64,000 nucleotides of DNA from Microvirga guangxiensis (GCF_900102135.1 NZ_FMVJ01000006.1:1-64000); one strand, 5' to 3'. Counted from the stretch's first letter, positions 27,164-35,806 are shown. Notes: generated from the sequence alone by a model not told the origin. Made by a program: numbers and translations.

Positions 27164-27886
27164 TTAAGCGGACGGCTGCGCGCTGGCGTCGGCCGTGCGC
27201 GTGTCGGGGAGAACGACCACTGGGCTTCCCACCGGAACGCGGCTGTAGAGGTCGAGAATATCCTGATTGAGCATGCGGATGCAGCCGCTCGATACTGCCT
27301 CGCCGATGGTGTGAGGCTCAGTGGTGCCGTGGATCCGGTACAGGGTGTCCCGGCCATCCTGGAAGAGATAGAGCGCCCGCGGGCCAAGGGGGTTTTCGGG
27401 GCCCGGAGGCATGCCGTTCGCCCAGGGGCGGTTGCGCTCGGGATCGCGCTTGATCATTGCGGCGGTAGGCGTCCAGCGTGGCCATTCCGCCTTGCGGCCC
27501 ACCTGCGCCCGTCCCGCCCATTTCATGCCGTCGGCGCCCACGCCGATACCGTAGCGAAGCGCGCGTCCGTTCTCGCGCACGAGGTACAGGTAGCGATTGG
27601 CCGTGTCGACCACGATGGTGCCGGGGCGTTCCCGAGTCTCGTAAGCGACTTCCTGCCTGAGAAACTGCGTATCGACGTTCGAGATGTCGGTCGCTGGAAT
27701 GGGAAACTTCTCGTTCGGCTGCGGTCCATACATGGCGACGTAGGTCGGGTGCGGTGCCTTGAGGGCGGCGTCCTGAGCCGACTGTGTCGAGACGCAGCCC
27801 GCCAGTGTCAGAGCCAGCAGCGTGATGCCGATTACTGCAAGAGGCGTGGACGAGTTTTGACGGTGGGGGAAACGGAAAGGAGACAT
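27164..27886 (-). CDS. L,D-transpeptidase (YkuD), lipoprotein, behind a glycine riboswitch
   Basis: 240 residues. A signal peptide ends in the lipobox LTLAGC (Cys31), so the mature protein is a lipoprotein. The YkuD domain carries YRIHGTTEPHTIG and the nucleophile motif AVSSGCIRMLNQDILDLY. It is closely related to the YkuD gene at 2327-3031, including the preceding PPGPENPLGPRALYLFQ-type segment. Function: 3-3 cross-linking of peptidoglycan, or exchange of the fourth stem residue. It is the only sizeable gene downstream of the tandem glycine riboswitch at 28157-28340, with a 29-codon ORF between them. ATG 27886 is chosen for a normal signal length; no strong ribosome site is visible. Regulation by glycine is inference from position. 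Confidence 0.9.
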   Translation of the reverse strand: MSPFRFPHRQNSSTPLAVIGITLLALTLAGCVSTQSAQDAALKAPHPTYVAMYGPQPNEKFPIPATDISNVDTQFLRQEVAYETRERPGTIVVDTANRYLYLVRENGRALRYGIGVGADGMKWAGRAQVGRKAEWPRWTPTAAMIKRDPERNRPWANGMPPGPENPLGPRALYLFQDGRDTLYRIHGTTEPHTIGEAVSSGCIRMLNQDILDLYSRVPVGSPVVVLPDTRTADASAQPSA

Positions 27887-28021
27887 AAGGTGTGCTTTGC
27901 CTTTTGACGGGAAGTTGAGAGATGACATCAGCCCGTGGCGGCTCACGCATGCGAATGCGTGCAGCCGGTGAGGCGCGTGCCAGATGGAATTGGGATTCAG
28001 TCGGTGATCGGGTGCGCCGGC

Positions 28022-28111
28022 TTACAGAGCGTGCTGCTGGCCAAAGGGCGTGGATGCGCAGACCAGATTGGTCCGGCGCCGCTGCGCATGGGGATCGAAA
28101 AGGGAAGACAT
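28022..28111 (-). CDS. 29-codon ORF directly after glycine riboswitch 1 (possible leader peptide)
   Basis: ATG at 28111 has GGAG 7 nt upstream, just past the hairpin that follows the riboswitch. The product (29 aa, starting MSSLFDPHAQRRR) matches no family I know. The ribosome site and start (GGAGCCTGA..ATG) are the same as those after the second riboswitch, while the peptides differ, which suggests that translation itself, not the peptide, may matter. It could also be a gene remnant. Confidence 0.4.
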   Translation of the reverse strand: MSSLFDPHAQRRRTNLVCASTPFGQQHAL

Positions 28112-28126
28112 GATCAGGCTCCGAAA

Positions 28127-28156
28127 GGGCTCCGCACGCGGAATGCGCGCGAGCCC
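28127..28156 (-). terminator. terminator-like hairpin of riboswitch 1 (expression platform)
   Basis: Minus-strand stem GGGCTC-GCGCGC / GCGTGC-G-GAGCCC (12 pairs, one bulged G, one G-T pair, ATTCC loop) is followed by TTTC. It starts one base after the P1 helix of the second aptamer, the position of an expression platform. The short T-run leaves open whether it terminates or only masks the next ribosome site. Confidence 0.5.
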
Positions 28157-28340
28157 CCTCTGTCATTGGCCTGAGAGCTTCACCGCAGCCGACCCGATCG
28201 GCCGCGACTTACACCTTGGGCGGGAGCTGGATGCTCCGCTTTTCAGAGTGTTTCACCTGCAAGCGGTCCTCGGTGCCTGAGAGTTTCCGGGGCGGTTGCT
28301 CCTTCGGCGGCCAGCATGCTGGCTCTCTCCCGCTTGCAGT
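28157..28340 (-). promoter_or_regulatory. tandem glycine riboswitch 1
   Basis: Two glycine aptamers in tandem on the minus strand. Aptamer 1 (28257-28339) is closed by a perfect 10-bp P1 (CTGCAAGCGG / CCGCTTGCAG) and has the core GGGAGAG, GCCGAAGGAGCAA and AAACTCTCAGGC. Aptamer 2 (28158-28248) is closed by CTCTG / CAGAG and has GCTCTCAGGCCAATGACAGAG, like the second aptamer of gcvT riboswitches. Glycine binding usually turns downstream genes on. Downstream here is a YkuD transpeptidase, not a gcv gene. Upstream, 129 bp away, is the end of the TRIC gene. Confidence 0.93.
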
Positions 28341-28347
28341 GGTTGGG

Positions 28348-28378
28348 AAAATACGCCGGTTTGGGGCAGAATTGTGAA
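28348..28378 (-). promoter_or_regulatory. promoter-like element before riboswitch 1
   Basis: Minus strand: TTCACA (28373-28378), 19 bp, TATTTT (28348-28353). The segment CACAATTC.GCC.CAAAC.GG is shared with the matching position before riboswitch 2 (33764-33794), so it is probably part of a duplicated control unit. The hexamer assignment is tentative. Confidence 0.5.
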
Positions 28379-28468
28379 GCTTGGACGAGGCCGTGCCTTT
28401 TATCGCCCATCTTGTGCAAAGGGTGCCGCCCTGTTGCTGGAAGGACACATTCTGCCTCTGCGCCTTCG

Positions 28469-29113
28469 TCAGCGATCGATTTCCTCCCGGGTGCGCCCGG
28501 GCCGTGGCCGGTAGCGCGGCAGGGACCAGTCCCATTGCAGCGCGGCGGCCCGGATCGCGAGCGCGGCGAGGAAGCCGCCGGCCAGCGCGTACTCGCGTGC
28601 GATTCCCGCCAAGGCCAGGGCGACGAAGATCGCCGCTCCGCCCAGCGCCGCCGACACATAGATCTCGCGGCTGAGGATAACCGGGCTTTCGCCTCCCAGG
28701 ATATCCCGGACAATGCCGCCGAATGTGGCGGTGATCACGCCCATCGCGATGGCGACGATGGGGCTCGCCTCGGCCAGAAGCGCCTTCTCGGCCCCACTCA
28801 CCGCGAACAGGGCCATGCCGACCGCGTCGCACCACAGGAGGAGCTTGAGTCGGGATTGCGGAATATGGGCGAGGAAGAACGCCGCGCAGGAGACCAGCAC
28901 GCAGGTGACCAGATAGGCGGGCTCCCGCACCCAAAAAACCGGAAGCGCGTTGATGAGCGTGTCGCGGATCGTTCCGCCGCCGATTCCGGTCACCGTACCG
29001 AGCAGCACGAAACCGACCAGGTCCATCTGCTTGCGCGAGGCGACCAGCGCCCCGGTGGTCGTGAACACGACGATCCCGAACCAGTCGAGCAGGGCGGCAA
29101 AGGTGTCGAACAT
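28469..29113 (-). CDS. TRIC/UPF0126-family membrane protein (YicG/YadS-like)
   Basis: 214 residues with about seven membrane helices in two repeats. Each repeat carries the family motif: [15 protein letters not shown] and [16 protein letters not shown]. Bacterial homologues form trimeric channels resembling animal TRIC; some members have been tied to glycine transport and are found near glycine riboswitches, though I cannot verify this here. It is the third gene after riboswitch 2, 30 bp behind the PBP2-like gene, so glycine control of a possible glycine transporter would fit. Confidence 0.88.
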   Translation of the reverse strand: MFDTFAALLDWFGIVVFTTTGALVASRKQMDLVGFVLLGTVTGIGGGTIRDTLINALPVFWVREPAYLVTCVLVSCAAFFLAHIPQSRLKLLLWCDAVGMALFAVSGAEKALLAEASPIVAIAMGVITATFGGIVRDILGGESPVILSREIYVSAALGGAAIFVALALAGIAREYALAGGFLAALAIRAAALQWDWSLPRYRPRPGRTREEIDR

Positions 29114-29143
29114 CGGTCAGGGTTCCATCATGAGGCTATGGGA

Positions 29144-30772
29144 TCAGTGCGCGGAGGCCGTCCAGGGGTGGACACCGAGCAGGGGCAGGGCTTCGCCCAT
29201 GACGCGGCGTGTCACCGGCACGGCGTTCCACCCCGAAGTGCGGAAGCCAAACGTTTCCGGCAGGCCGCGCGGCTCGTCAAGGATGGTGAGGAACAGATAG
29301 CGCGGCGCGTCGATGGGAGCGACCCCGACGAAGAAGGTCATGACCTTCTCCTTGGAATAGGAGCCGTCGACGACTTTCTCAGAGGTCCCCGTCTTGCCGC
29401 CGATGCTGATCGGGGGGATGGCGGCGCGGCGGGCCGAGCCCGCCTCGACGTTGAGGCGCATGAGATCGCGTATGGCCTCAGCAGTTGCGGGCTTGATCAC
29501 ATCCTCGGCCCGAAGGCGGTCACCGAGATCGCGATCGGCAAGAAAGGTCGGCGTGATCAGGTCGCCGCCATTGACCAGCGCCGCCACTGCCATGGCTCCC
29601 TGAAGCGGCGTGACCGCGATGCCGTGCCCGAAGGCGATCGTCGCGGTCGTTACGTCGCTCCAGCGGGACGGCAGGATGGGCGTGGAGCTTTCGGCGAGCT
29701 CCGTTCGTACACGGTCGAACTGACCCAGCGCCTTCAAAAAGGCCTGGAGCTTCCCCGCGCCGATGGCCAGCGCCATCCTGCCCATGGCGATGTTCGATGA
29801 GTAGATGAAGCTTTCAGGCAGCGTCAGCACCCGTTTCTTGCCGCGGAAATCGTCGATGCTGGCACGGCCGATGGTGAGCGGGCGGCTTACGTCGAAGGTA
29901 GATCCGAGCGTGAACAGGCCGGTGTCCAGAGCGAGCGCGGTGGTCAGGGCTTTATAGATCGACCCCATCTCATAGCGGCCCACCTGCATCCGGTTGATCC
30001 GGTCCGGTTGCAGCGCAAGACCCGGTTCGTTCGGATCGAAGTCGGGCAGCGACACGAGGGCGAGGACCTCGCCGTTGGTCACGTCGAGAACCAGACCGGC
30101 GGCTGCGACAGCCTTGTAGGTTTCGACGGCGTTGCGCAGGTGCTCGGCATAGAGATGCTGGACCCTGAGATCTATGCTGAGGCGGATAGTCGTGTCGGTC
30201 TGCTCAGCGCCGGATGACGGCTTTGTGTCTGCCATCGTGGCGTCGATCCATTTCTCGATTCCCGACAGGCCCCGGTTGTCGATGTCGACCGCGCCCAGCA
30301 CATGCGCCGCCGCAGTCCCGTTGGGATAGACGCGCGTCGGTTCGGGCTGCAGGTGAATGCCCGCGAGACCGAGCGACCAGACGCGGTCGGCAGCCGAAGG
30401 CGGAATCGAGCGCTTGATCCAGGCGAAGCCCGATCCCGATGTGAGCTTGCGGCGCAGGTCATGCGGATCGAGATCGTCGAAGACCTCCGCCAACCCTTCA
30501 ATCGCTTCGTCCACGTCGATGATCCGGCGCGGCTCAGCATAAACGGAAAAAGCCTTCAGATCCTTGGCAAGCAGGACGCCGTTGCGGTCGACGATGTCGG
30601 GCCGCTTGCGCTGGATCTGGTCCTGTGTGGCTGCGCGCGGCTCGACCGGATCGAGGCCGAACATGACGAGCCGTACGGCAATCGCGGCGAACAAACCGAC
30701 GAACCCGAAGGTCGCCAGCCGGATTCGCGCGGGACCGAGCTTGGTAGCGAGCGTGAACAGGGATCGTGCCAT
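29144..30772 (-). CDS. FtsI/PBP2-type D,D-transpeptidase paralogue
   Basis: 542 residues. One N-terminal membrane helix (about 16-36), a dimerisation domain (about 50-200; [21 protein letters not shown]) and a transpeptidase domain with the three penicillin-binding motifs: S-I-Y-K in [14 protein letters not shown] in YSSNIAMG and K-T-G in GGKTGTSEK. It cross-links peptidoglycan and works with a SEDS glycosyltransferase. It is not in a division (dcw) cluster; instead it follows the PBP1A paralogue by 16 bp, in the riboswitch-headed unit. ATG at 30772 is used; the longer frame overlaps the upstream gene. Confidence 0.92.
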   Translation of the reverse strand: MARSLFTLATKLGPARIRLATFGFVGLFAAIAVRLVMFGLDPVEPRAATQDQIQRKRPDIVDRNGVLLAKDLKAFSVYAEPRRIIDVDEAIEGLAEVFDDLDPHDLRRKLTSGSGFAWIKRSIPPSAADRVWSLGLAGIHLQPEPTRVYPNGTAAAHVLGAVDIDNRGLSGIEKWIDATMADTKPSSGAEQTDTTIRLSIDLRVQHLYAEHLRNAVETYKAVAAAGLVLDVTNGEVLALVSLPDFDPNEPGLALQPDRINRMQVGRYEMGSIYKALTTALALDTGLFTLGSTFDVSRPLTIGRASIDDFRGKKRVLTLPESFIYSSNIAMGRMALAIGAGKLQAFLKALGQFDRVRTELAESSTPILPSRWSDVTTATIAFGHGIAVTPLQGAMAVAALVNGGDLITPTFLADRDLGDRLRAEDVIKPATAEAIRDLMRLNVEAGSARRAAIPPISIGGKTGTSEKVVDGSYSKEKVMTFFVGVAPIDAPRYLFLTILDEPRGLPETFGFRTSGWNAVPVTRRVMGEALPLLGVHPWTASAH

Positions 30773-30788
30773 CGCGCCACCCGTCGCT

Positions 30789-33206
30789 TCAACGGTAGTA
30801 GGTGAAGCCGGGAGGGGCATAGGCCTCCTGGGAAAAGACGTCGGCCGGCACGTCTTCAGCCATGGGGGGAAGCTCCCTGACCGGCGGCTCGGTGCCCGGC
30901 TTGAAGGCTTCCAGGATCGCGCCGGATCCGGATGCCGTGCGCTCTCCGGTGTATGGATCGACCGGGATCAGTTTGATCCCTGCGGGCACCCGAAAGGCGG
31001 CTCGCGGCTTGCCCGCGAGCGCTTGCTCCAGGAAAGCACGGACGATGGGCGCGGCGTGCCCGGAGCCGTAAGCCGACCTGCCGAGGGAGCGCGGGCGGTC
31101 GTAGCCGAGGAACACTCCGACCGCGAGTTCGGGCGTCGATCCGACGAACCACAGGTCCTTGGCGTCGTTCGTCGTGCCGGTCTTGCCGGCGAGCGGTCGG
31201 TCAAAGCCCGAGAACACCCGCGACAGCGTACGGTCGACGACGCCCTCCAGCAGGGAGGTCACCTGATAGGCGGTCAGCGGATCGATCACCTGCTCCGCGT
31301 TATCCGCCAGCTCGGGGGCGTTCTGGTTGCGCCAGACGGGGGCCGCGCATCCGGTGCAGGCCCGCCGGTCGTGACGGAAGATGGTCCGCCCATGGCGATC
31401 CTGGATTCGGTCGATCAGCGTGGGGCGAATGTGCCGACCGCCATTCACGAACATCGCGTAGGCCGTCGTCATTCGCAGCACCGTCGTCTCGCCGGACCCG
31501 AGCGCCATGGCGAGCAGCGGCGGCAGGTCGTCCTGAACGCCGAGGCGGCGGGCAAAATCCGCAACGCGCGGCATTCCCACATCACGCGCCAGCCTCACGG
31601 TCATCACGTTCTTGGAGCGCTCCAGTCCGGCGCGGAGCGTGGACGGGCCGTCGTAGCGACCATTGTGGTTGCTCGGGGACCATGGCGCCTGCCCCGGACC
31701 CTGAGCGATGGACAGGGGCGCATCGAGCACGAGGCTGGACGGGGTGTAACCGCTGTCGAGCGCCGCCGCGTAGACGAGGGCCTTGAAGGTCGAGCCCGGT
31801 TGACGCCAGGCCTGGGTGACGCGGTTGAACTCGTTCTGGCTGAACGAAAAGCCGCCGACCATGGCCCTTATGCGTCCGGTATCCGGCTCCAGGGCGACGA
31901 GGGCTCCGGAGATTTCGGGGATCTGCCGCAGCCGATACTCGTTGGACGCCTTCTTCAGCGGCTCGACATGGATGACGTCACCGACCCGCAGGACGTCGCC
32001 GATACGGCGCTTGCCCGTCCACCGGATGCCCTGGGCGGCAATCCGCCCCGTGAGGCGGGCGGTCTCGACGGCGCCGGTCGCATCCCTGTCCGGACGCAGG
32101 CCGATGCGGGCGCCCTTGGCGTCGACCGCGAGCACCACGGCTTGCCGCCACGGACGGATGTCCTCGAGCGTCGGCAGGCTGGCGAGCCTTGCGCCCCAAT
32201 CGCCTGCGACGGAGTCGAGCCGCGTCTCGGCTCCACGCCAGCCCCGGGACTCGTCGAAGCGAACCAGGCCATCGACGAGACTCCTGCGGGCCGCAGCCTG
32301 CATCTTCGGGTCAAGGGTCGTACGCACCGAGAGGCCGCCCTCATAAAGCGTCGTCTCACCGAACCGGTTGGCGAGCTCGCGCCGGACTTCCTCGGCGAAA
32401 TAGCCTGCCTGGATCTCGTGCGGCGACACCGAGCGCGGATTGACGTCGAGCGCGTCCTCCATCGCTGCGTCGGCCTCGTCCTGGGCGATATAGCCGTTGG
32501 CGGCCATCCGCTCCAGCACCCAGTTGCGACGGGCGATTGCCGCCTCGGGCTGCCGGAAGGGATGGTAGTTATTCGGCCCCTTGGGCAGGGCGGCGAGATA
32601 GGCGGTCTCAGCCAGGCTCAGCTCGTGCACGGACTTGTCGAAATAGCCCAGGGCGGCTGCGGCGATGCCGTAATGGCCCATGCCGAAGTAGATCTCGTTG
32701 AGGTACAGTTCCAGGATGCGGTCCTTGCTGAAGGATTCCTCGATCCGGAAGGCGAGGAGGATCTCCTTGAGCTTGCGGGTGTATGTCTGCTCCCGCGACA
32801 GAAGCAGGTTCTTGGCGACCTGCTGGGTGATCGTGGAGGCACCCTGGGGACGGCCCGCATCGCTGGCGAAGTTGGCGAGCAGGGCGCGGCCGATGCCCTT
32901 GGGGTCGATGCCGTTATGCTCGTAGAAGTGGCGGTCCTCCGCCGACAGGAAGGCAGCGACGATCCGCTGCGGCACAGCCTCGAGCGGAAGGTAGAGCCGG
33001 TTCTCCCGGGCATATTCAGCGATGATCCGGCCATCGGCGGCGTGCAGGCGCGTCGTCATCGCGGGCTCATAGCGGGCGAGCTCGGCGTGATCGGGCAGGC
33101 CGGCGGAGAGGTGCCACAGCAGGACACCGACGGCCAGCGAGCCGCTGACCAGGAGAAGCGAGGCAAAGGCCGCGGCAAAGCCGAAGAAGCGGAGGATGAA
33201 GCGCAT
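30789..33206 (-). CDS. PBP1A paralogue (bifunctional transglycosylase/transpeptidase) behind a glycine riboswitch
   Basis: 805 residues. Membrane anchor at about 7-31; GT51 domain with EDRHFYEHNGID and GASTITQQVAKNLLLSREQ (catalytic Glu in the first); OB-like insert; transpeptidase with PGSTFKALVY (Ser), ERSKNVMTV (SKN) and AGKTGTTNDAKD (KTG). It polymerises and cross-links glycan strands. A second PBP1A of the same build lies at 54901-57336 with no riboswitch, so this is the accessory copy. ATG 33206 has AGGTG upstream; GTG 33215 is the alternative. The leader between riboswitch 2 and this gene is about 365 bp. The 901-codon plus-strand frame opposite is a shadow. Confidence 0.93.
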   Translation of the reverse strand: MRFILRFFGFAAAFASLLLVSGSLAVGVLLWHLSAGLPDHAELARYEPAMTTRLHAADGRIIAEYARENRLYLPLEAVPQRIVAAFLSAEDRHFYEHNGIDPKGIGRALLANFASDAGRPQGASTITQQVAKNLLLSREQTYTRKLKEILLAFRIEESFSKDRILELYLNEIYFGMGHYGIAAAALGYFDKSVHELSLAETAYLAALPKGPNNYHPFRQPEAAIARRNWVLERMAANGYIAQDEADAAMEDALDVNPRSVSPHEIQAGYFAEEVRRELANRFGETTLYEGGLSVRTTLDPKMQAAARRSLVDGLVRFDESRGWRGAETRLDSVAGDWGARLASLPTLEDIRPWRQAVVLAVDAKGARIGLRPDRDATGAVETARLTGRIAAQGIRWTGKRRIGDVLRVGDVIHVEPLKKASNEYRLRQIPEISGALVALEPDTGRIRAMVGGFSFSQNEFNRVTQAWRQPGSTFKALVYAAALDSGYTPSSLVLDAPLSIAQGPGQAPWSPSNHNGRYDGPSTLRAGLERSKNVMTVRLARDVGMPRVADFARRLGVQDDLPPLLAMALGSGETTVLRMTTAYAMFVNGGRHIRPTLIDRIQDRHGRTIFRHDRRACTGCAAPVWRNQNAPELADNAEQVIDPLTAYQVTSLLEGVVDRTLSRVFSGFDRPLAGKTGTTNDAKDLWFVGSTPELAVGVFLGYDRPRSLGRSAYGSGHAAPIVRAFLEQALAGKPRAAFRVPAGIKLIPVDPYTGERTASGSGAILEAFKPGTEPPVRELPPMAEDVPADVFSQEAYAPPGFTYYR

Positions 33207-33286
33207 CGCGGGCACCTGGATTCTGGCGGGTGCGTGCGCTCGCGCGATGGCACCCGCTCATGGCGGTGAAGGGCAAGGAAATCCCC

Positions 33287-33326
33287 AGCGCCCATCGGCC
33301 AGCGATGGCCCGTATGAACGGGCGCT
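33287..33326 (-). promoter_or_regulatory. hairpin in the PBP1A leader
   Basis: A 7-bp inverted repeat (AGCGCCC / GGGCGCT) with a 26-nt loop lies about 80 nt before the PBP1A start. It may be a second control point downstream of the riboswitch or a chance GC repeat. Confidence 0.3.
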
Positions 33327-33434
33327 CGCCGCCATTCGCGCGGCTCTCGCCGCACGAGGCGTCAGGTCATCGGCCAAGGCGCGAGGCGTGTCGCGGGAGA
33401 GGCCGATGGATGTCTGGGGATGAGACGGGGCGCG

Positions 33435-33527
33435 TCAGCGGCTCGGATGGAGCCCCAACCGGTCTCTCGGGTTCACCGCCGGCAATCGAGGCGCGGCATG
33501 GCTTGCAGGCATGTGAGGGAAGGGCAT
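33435..33527 (-). CDS. 30-codon ORF directly after glycine riboswitch 2 (possible leader peptide)
   Basis: ATG at 33527 has GGAG 8 nt upstream within GGAGCCTGACTC, the same context as after riboswitch 1. The 30-aa product (starting MPFPHMPASHAAP, rich in Pro, His and Arg) matches no known family. The ribosome site lies in the 3' arm of the hairpin at 33534-33573 and so should be hidden when that hairpin forms. Confidence 0.4.
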   Translation of the reverse strand: MPFPHMPASHAAPRLPAVNPRDRLGLHPSR

Positions 33528-33533
33528 GAGTCA

Positions 33534-33573
33534 GGCTCCATCATGGTCCCGCAGGCGATGCTGCGGTGGAGCC
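33534..33573 (-). promoter_or_regulatory. ribosome-site-masking hairpin of riboswitch 2 (expression platform)
   Basis: Outer stem GGCTCCA / TGGAGCC and inner stem CCGCAG / CTGCGG with a CATCGC loop, starting directly after P1 of aptamer 2. The outer 3' arm contains GGAG, the ribosome site of the 30-codon ORF. There is no T-run, so translational rather than transcriptional control is more likely here. Confidence 0.5.
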
Positions 33574-33574
33574 C

Positions 33575-33757
33575 CCTCTGTCATTGGCCTGAGAGTTTCG
33601 TCCCGGTTGCCTGTGGCCGCCGCGACTTTCACCATGGGCGGGAGCAGGATGCTCCGCTTTTCAGAGTGTTGTGCAAGGAACGGTCCGGGTGCCTGAGAGT
33701 TTCCGGGGCGGTTGCTCCTTCGGCGGCCAGCACGCTGGCTCTCTCCCGCTCGTTGCC
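33575..33757 (-). promoter_or_regulatory. tandem glycine riboswitch 2
   Basis: Same architecture and largely the same sequence as the element at 28157-28340. Aptamer 1 (33673-33757) has GGGAGAG, GCCGAAGGAGCAA and AAACTCTCAGGC inside a P1 of about 11 pairs with one mismatch. Aptamer 2 (33576-33666) has CTCTGAAAAGCGGAGC and AAACTCTCAGGCCAATGACAGAG. It heads the PBP1A - PBP2-like - TRIC unit. No glycine-cleavage or glycine-symport gene follows. Confidence 0.93.
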
Positions 33758-33763
33758 GGAGTC

Positions 33764-33794
33764 AATCTAGCCCCGTTTGCGGCGGAATTGTGTT
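33764..33794 (-). promoter_or_regulatory. promoter-like element before riboswitch 2
   Basis: Minus strand: AACACA (33789-33794), 19 bp, TAGATT (33764-33769). Shares the CACAATTC.GCC.CAAAC.GG core and spacing with the element before riboswitch 1. Hexamers are tentative. Confidence 0.5.
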
Positions 33795-34052
33795 TCCGGG
33801 AGGCTCACAGGGCAGCTTGGCGCTATGCGAGGCTTTGCTGCCACAGGGGATGCGTCGCTTCCTGCGCGGGCTGCTCCGGCTCCCACCATCACGAGTCCGC
33901 GCGAGCGCTTCTCAGGAAAGAGGAAACTACGCCTGGATTTAGCAAGCGCCACGCAAGCTTCGAGGGATAGCCCCCAACAAAACCTGGTGAATCGCATCAT
34001 TGGGATGCGAGCCTCTCGCGGCTCTGCGGGCAGGTTTCAATTAAAGCGAAAC

Positions 34053-35735
34053 ATGTCTTTCCAAGCGTTATCCATCCGCGCCAAGCTCATTGGCGTGTTC
34101 TCTCTTCTTGTTCTGCTGCTCGTCGGCCTCGGTGTGCTCGGCCTGCGAGGCATGCAGCAGATCAACCTTCAAACGGTCGATATCGCCGACAACTGGCTCA
34201 ACGGCGTGCGTTCGATCGGAGATCTGAACGGCGAGGTTGCCGTGTATCGCACCGCAGTCCTGCGCCACATCCTGGCCGGGGAGGCGGAAGCCAAACGCAT
34301 CGAAGCGGAGATGGCCGAGCGCGAGAAGGACATCGCGGAGAAGATCAAGGCCTACGAGGAGACGATCAATCTCGATGAGGACCGCAGGCTGTTCGGCGAG
34401 TTCCTCCAGCTGTGGGACACCTATGTGAAGGGTGTGAAACGGGTCGTTGCCATGTCCAATGAGGGCGAGGCAGCCGCGGCGAAGGATTACAACAACCAGA
34501 CCGTGATCCCTCTCGCGCAGAAGACCGGGCAGGCTCTGACGCAGTTGGTGGATTTCAACAGCGAGGGCGCTCACGCCGCCGAGGATGCCGCAACCGCGAC
34601 CTATGCTTCGACGCAGCGGATTCTGATCGGCCTCATCGTCGCCGGTGCGCTTCTTGCAGCCGGACTCGCGTTTGTCATCATCCGGTCGATCACCAGCGGC
34701 ATCGCTTCGGTCACGCGCCCCATGGGCATGCTCGCGCAGGGCGAGCTCGGCGCGCAGATCCCGTTCCGCGGCCAGAAGACCGAGCTCGGCACGATTGCCG
34801 ATGCGGTGCAGGTGTTCAAGGATGCGCTGATCGCCAAGAAGGAAGCGGACGAGGCCGCGGCAATCGAAGCGGATGCCAAGATGCGCCGGGCGCAGCTGCT
34901 CGACGAACTCACCAAACGCTTCGAGGCGAACGTGTCGGCTCTCACGCAGGGATTGTCGAGCGCCGCGACCGAGATGGAGGCTACCGCCCAGTCGATGACG
35001 GCCATTGCCGATCAGACCAACGGCCAGACGGTCACCGTCGCTTCCGCTGCGCAGCAGACGTCCGCCAACGTGCAGACGGTGGCCGCCGCCACCGAGGAAC
35101 TGTCGATCTCCATTCGTGAGATTGCGAACCAGGCGAGCCAGTCGTCGCACATCGCGGAGCGGGCCGTTGCCGACGCCCAGCGCACCAACGAGACCGTGCA
35201 GGCGCTGGCGTCGAGCGCGGAACGCATCGGCGACGTGGTTCAGCTCATCAACAACATCGCCTCGCAAACGAACCTTCTCGCGCTCAACGCGACCATCGAG
35301 GCGGCGCGCGCCGGCGAGGCAGGCAAGGGCTTCGCGGTGGTGGCGAGCGAGGTGAAGGAGTTGGCGAACCAGACCTCCAAAGCGACCGAGGAAATCTCCT
35401 CCCAGATCAGCTCCGTGCAGCAGGCGACGCAGCACGCGGTGAGCGCCATCGGGCAGATCGCTCGCACCATTGCGGACATGTCCCAGATCTCCGTGTCCAT
35501 CGCGGCTGCGATGGAGGAGCAGGGCGCGGCCACCGCCGAGATCGCCCGCAACGTGCAGGAGGCCGCCCGAGGCACCGAAGCCGTCACCGGCAACATCGAG
35601 GACGTGCGTCATGGGGCAGAGGAAACGGGAGCCGCAGCCTCCCAGGTTCTCAGCGCGGCGCAGGATCTCGCCCGCCACTCCAACAACCTGAACGGCGAGG
35701 TTTCCACTTTCCTCCAGGGCGTGAAAGCGGCCTGA
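34053..35735 (+). CDS. methyl-accepting chemotaxis protein
   Basis: 560 residues. TM1 (about 15-35), a periplasmic four-helix-bundle sensor (about 38-188, MCP 4HB type), TM2 (about 192-214), HAMP (about 215-268) and a cytoplasmic signalling domain. The kinase-control tip is in [41 protein letters not shown] (about 400-440); C-terminal TFLQGVKAA lacks the NWETF pentapeptide. It controls CheA in response to an unknown ligand. ATG 34053 fits the family N-terminus, although the open frame begins at 33777. Divergent from the riboswitch 2 operon. A terminator follows. Confidence 0.92.
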   Translation: MSFQALSIRAKLIGVFSLLVLLLVGLGVLGLRGMQQINLQTVDIADNWLNGVRSIGDLNGEVAVYRTAVLRHILAGEAEAKRIEAEMAEREKDIAEKIKAYEETINLDEDRRLFGEFLQLWDTYVKGVKRVVAMSNEGEAAAAKDYNNQTVIPLAQKTGQALTQLVDFNSEGAHAAEDAATATYASTQRILIGLIVAGALLAAGLAFVIIRSITSGIASVTRPMGMLAQGELGAQIPFRGQKTELGTIADAVQVFKDALIAKKEADEAAAIEADAKMRRAQLLDELTKRFEANVSALTQGLSSAATEMEATAQSMTAIADQTNGQTVTVASAAQQTSANVQTVAAATEELSISIREIANQASQSSHIAERAVADAQRTNETVQALASSAERIGDVVQLINNIASQTNLLALNATIEAARAGEAGKGFAVVASEVKELANQTSKATEEISSQISSVQQATQHAVSAIGQIARTIADMSQISVSIAAAMEEQGAATAEIARNVQEAARGTEAVTGNIEDVRHGAEETGAAASQVLSAAQDLARHSNNLNGEVSTFLQGVKAA

Positions 35736-35754
35736 TTTTTCAGGCATTCATGAC

Positions 35755-35786
35755 GAAAAAAGGCAGGGCCTGCGCCCTGCCTTTTC
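35755..35786. terminator. bidirectional rho-independent terminator
   Basis: GAAAAAAGGCAGGGC, CTGC loop, GCCCTGCCTTTTC: an 11-bp or longer stem with A/T flanks on both sides, between convergent MCP and small-protein genes. Confidence 0.88.
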
Positions 35787-35806
35787 ACGTTCGGAGCCTT
35801 CGAAGA

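Noticed and set aside
30564-33269. 901-codon open frame on the plus strand
   Set aside because: It lies exactly opposite the PBP1A paralogue, which has all its motifs; the product is Arg/Gly/His-rich with no domain. High-GC antisense shadow.
28157-33757. Riboswitches read on the plus strand
   Set aside because: The conserved cores GCCGAAGGAGCAA and CTCTCAGGC and the order of the two aptamers appear only on the minus strand.
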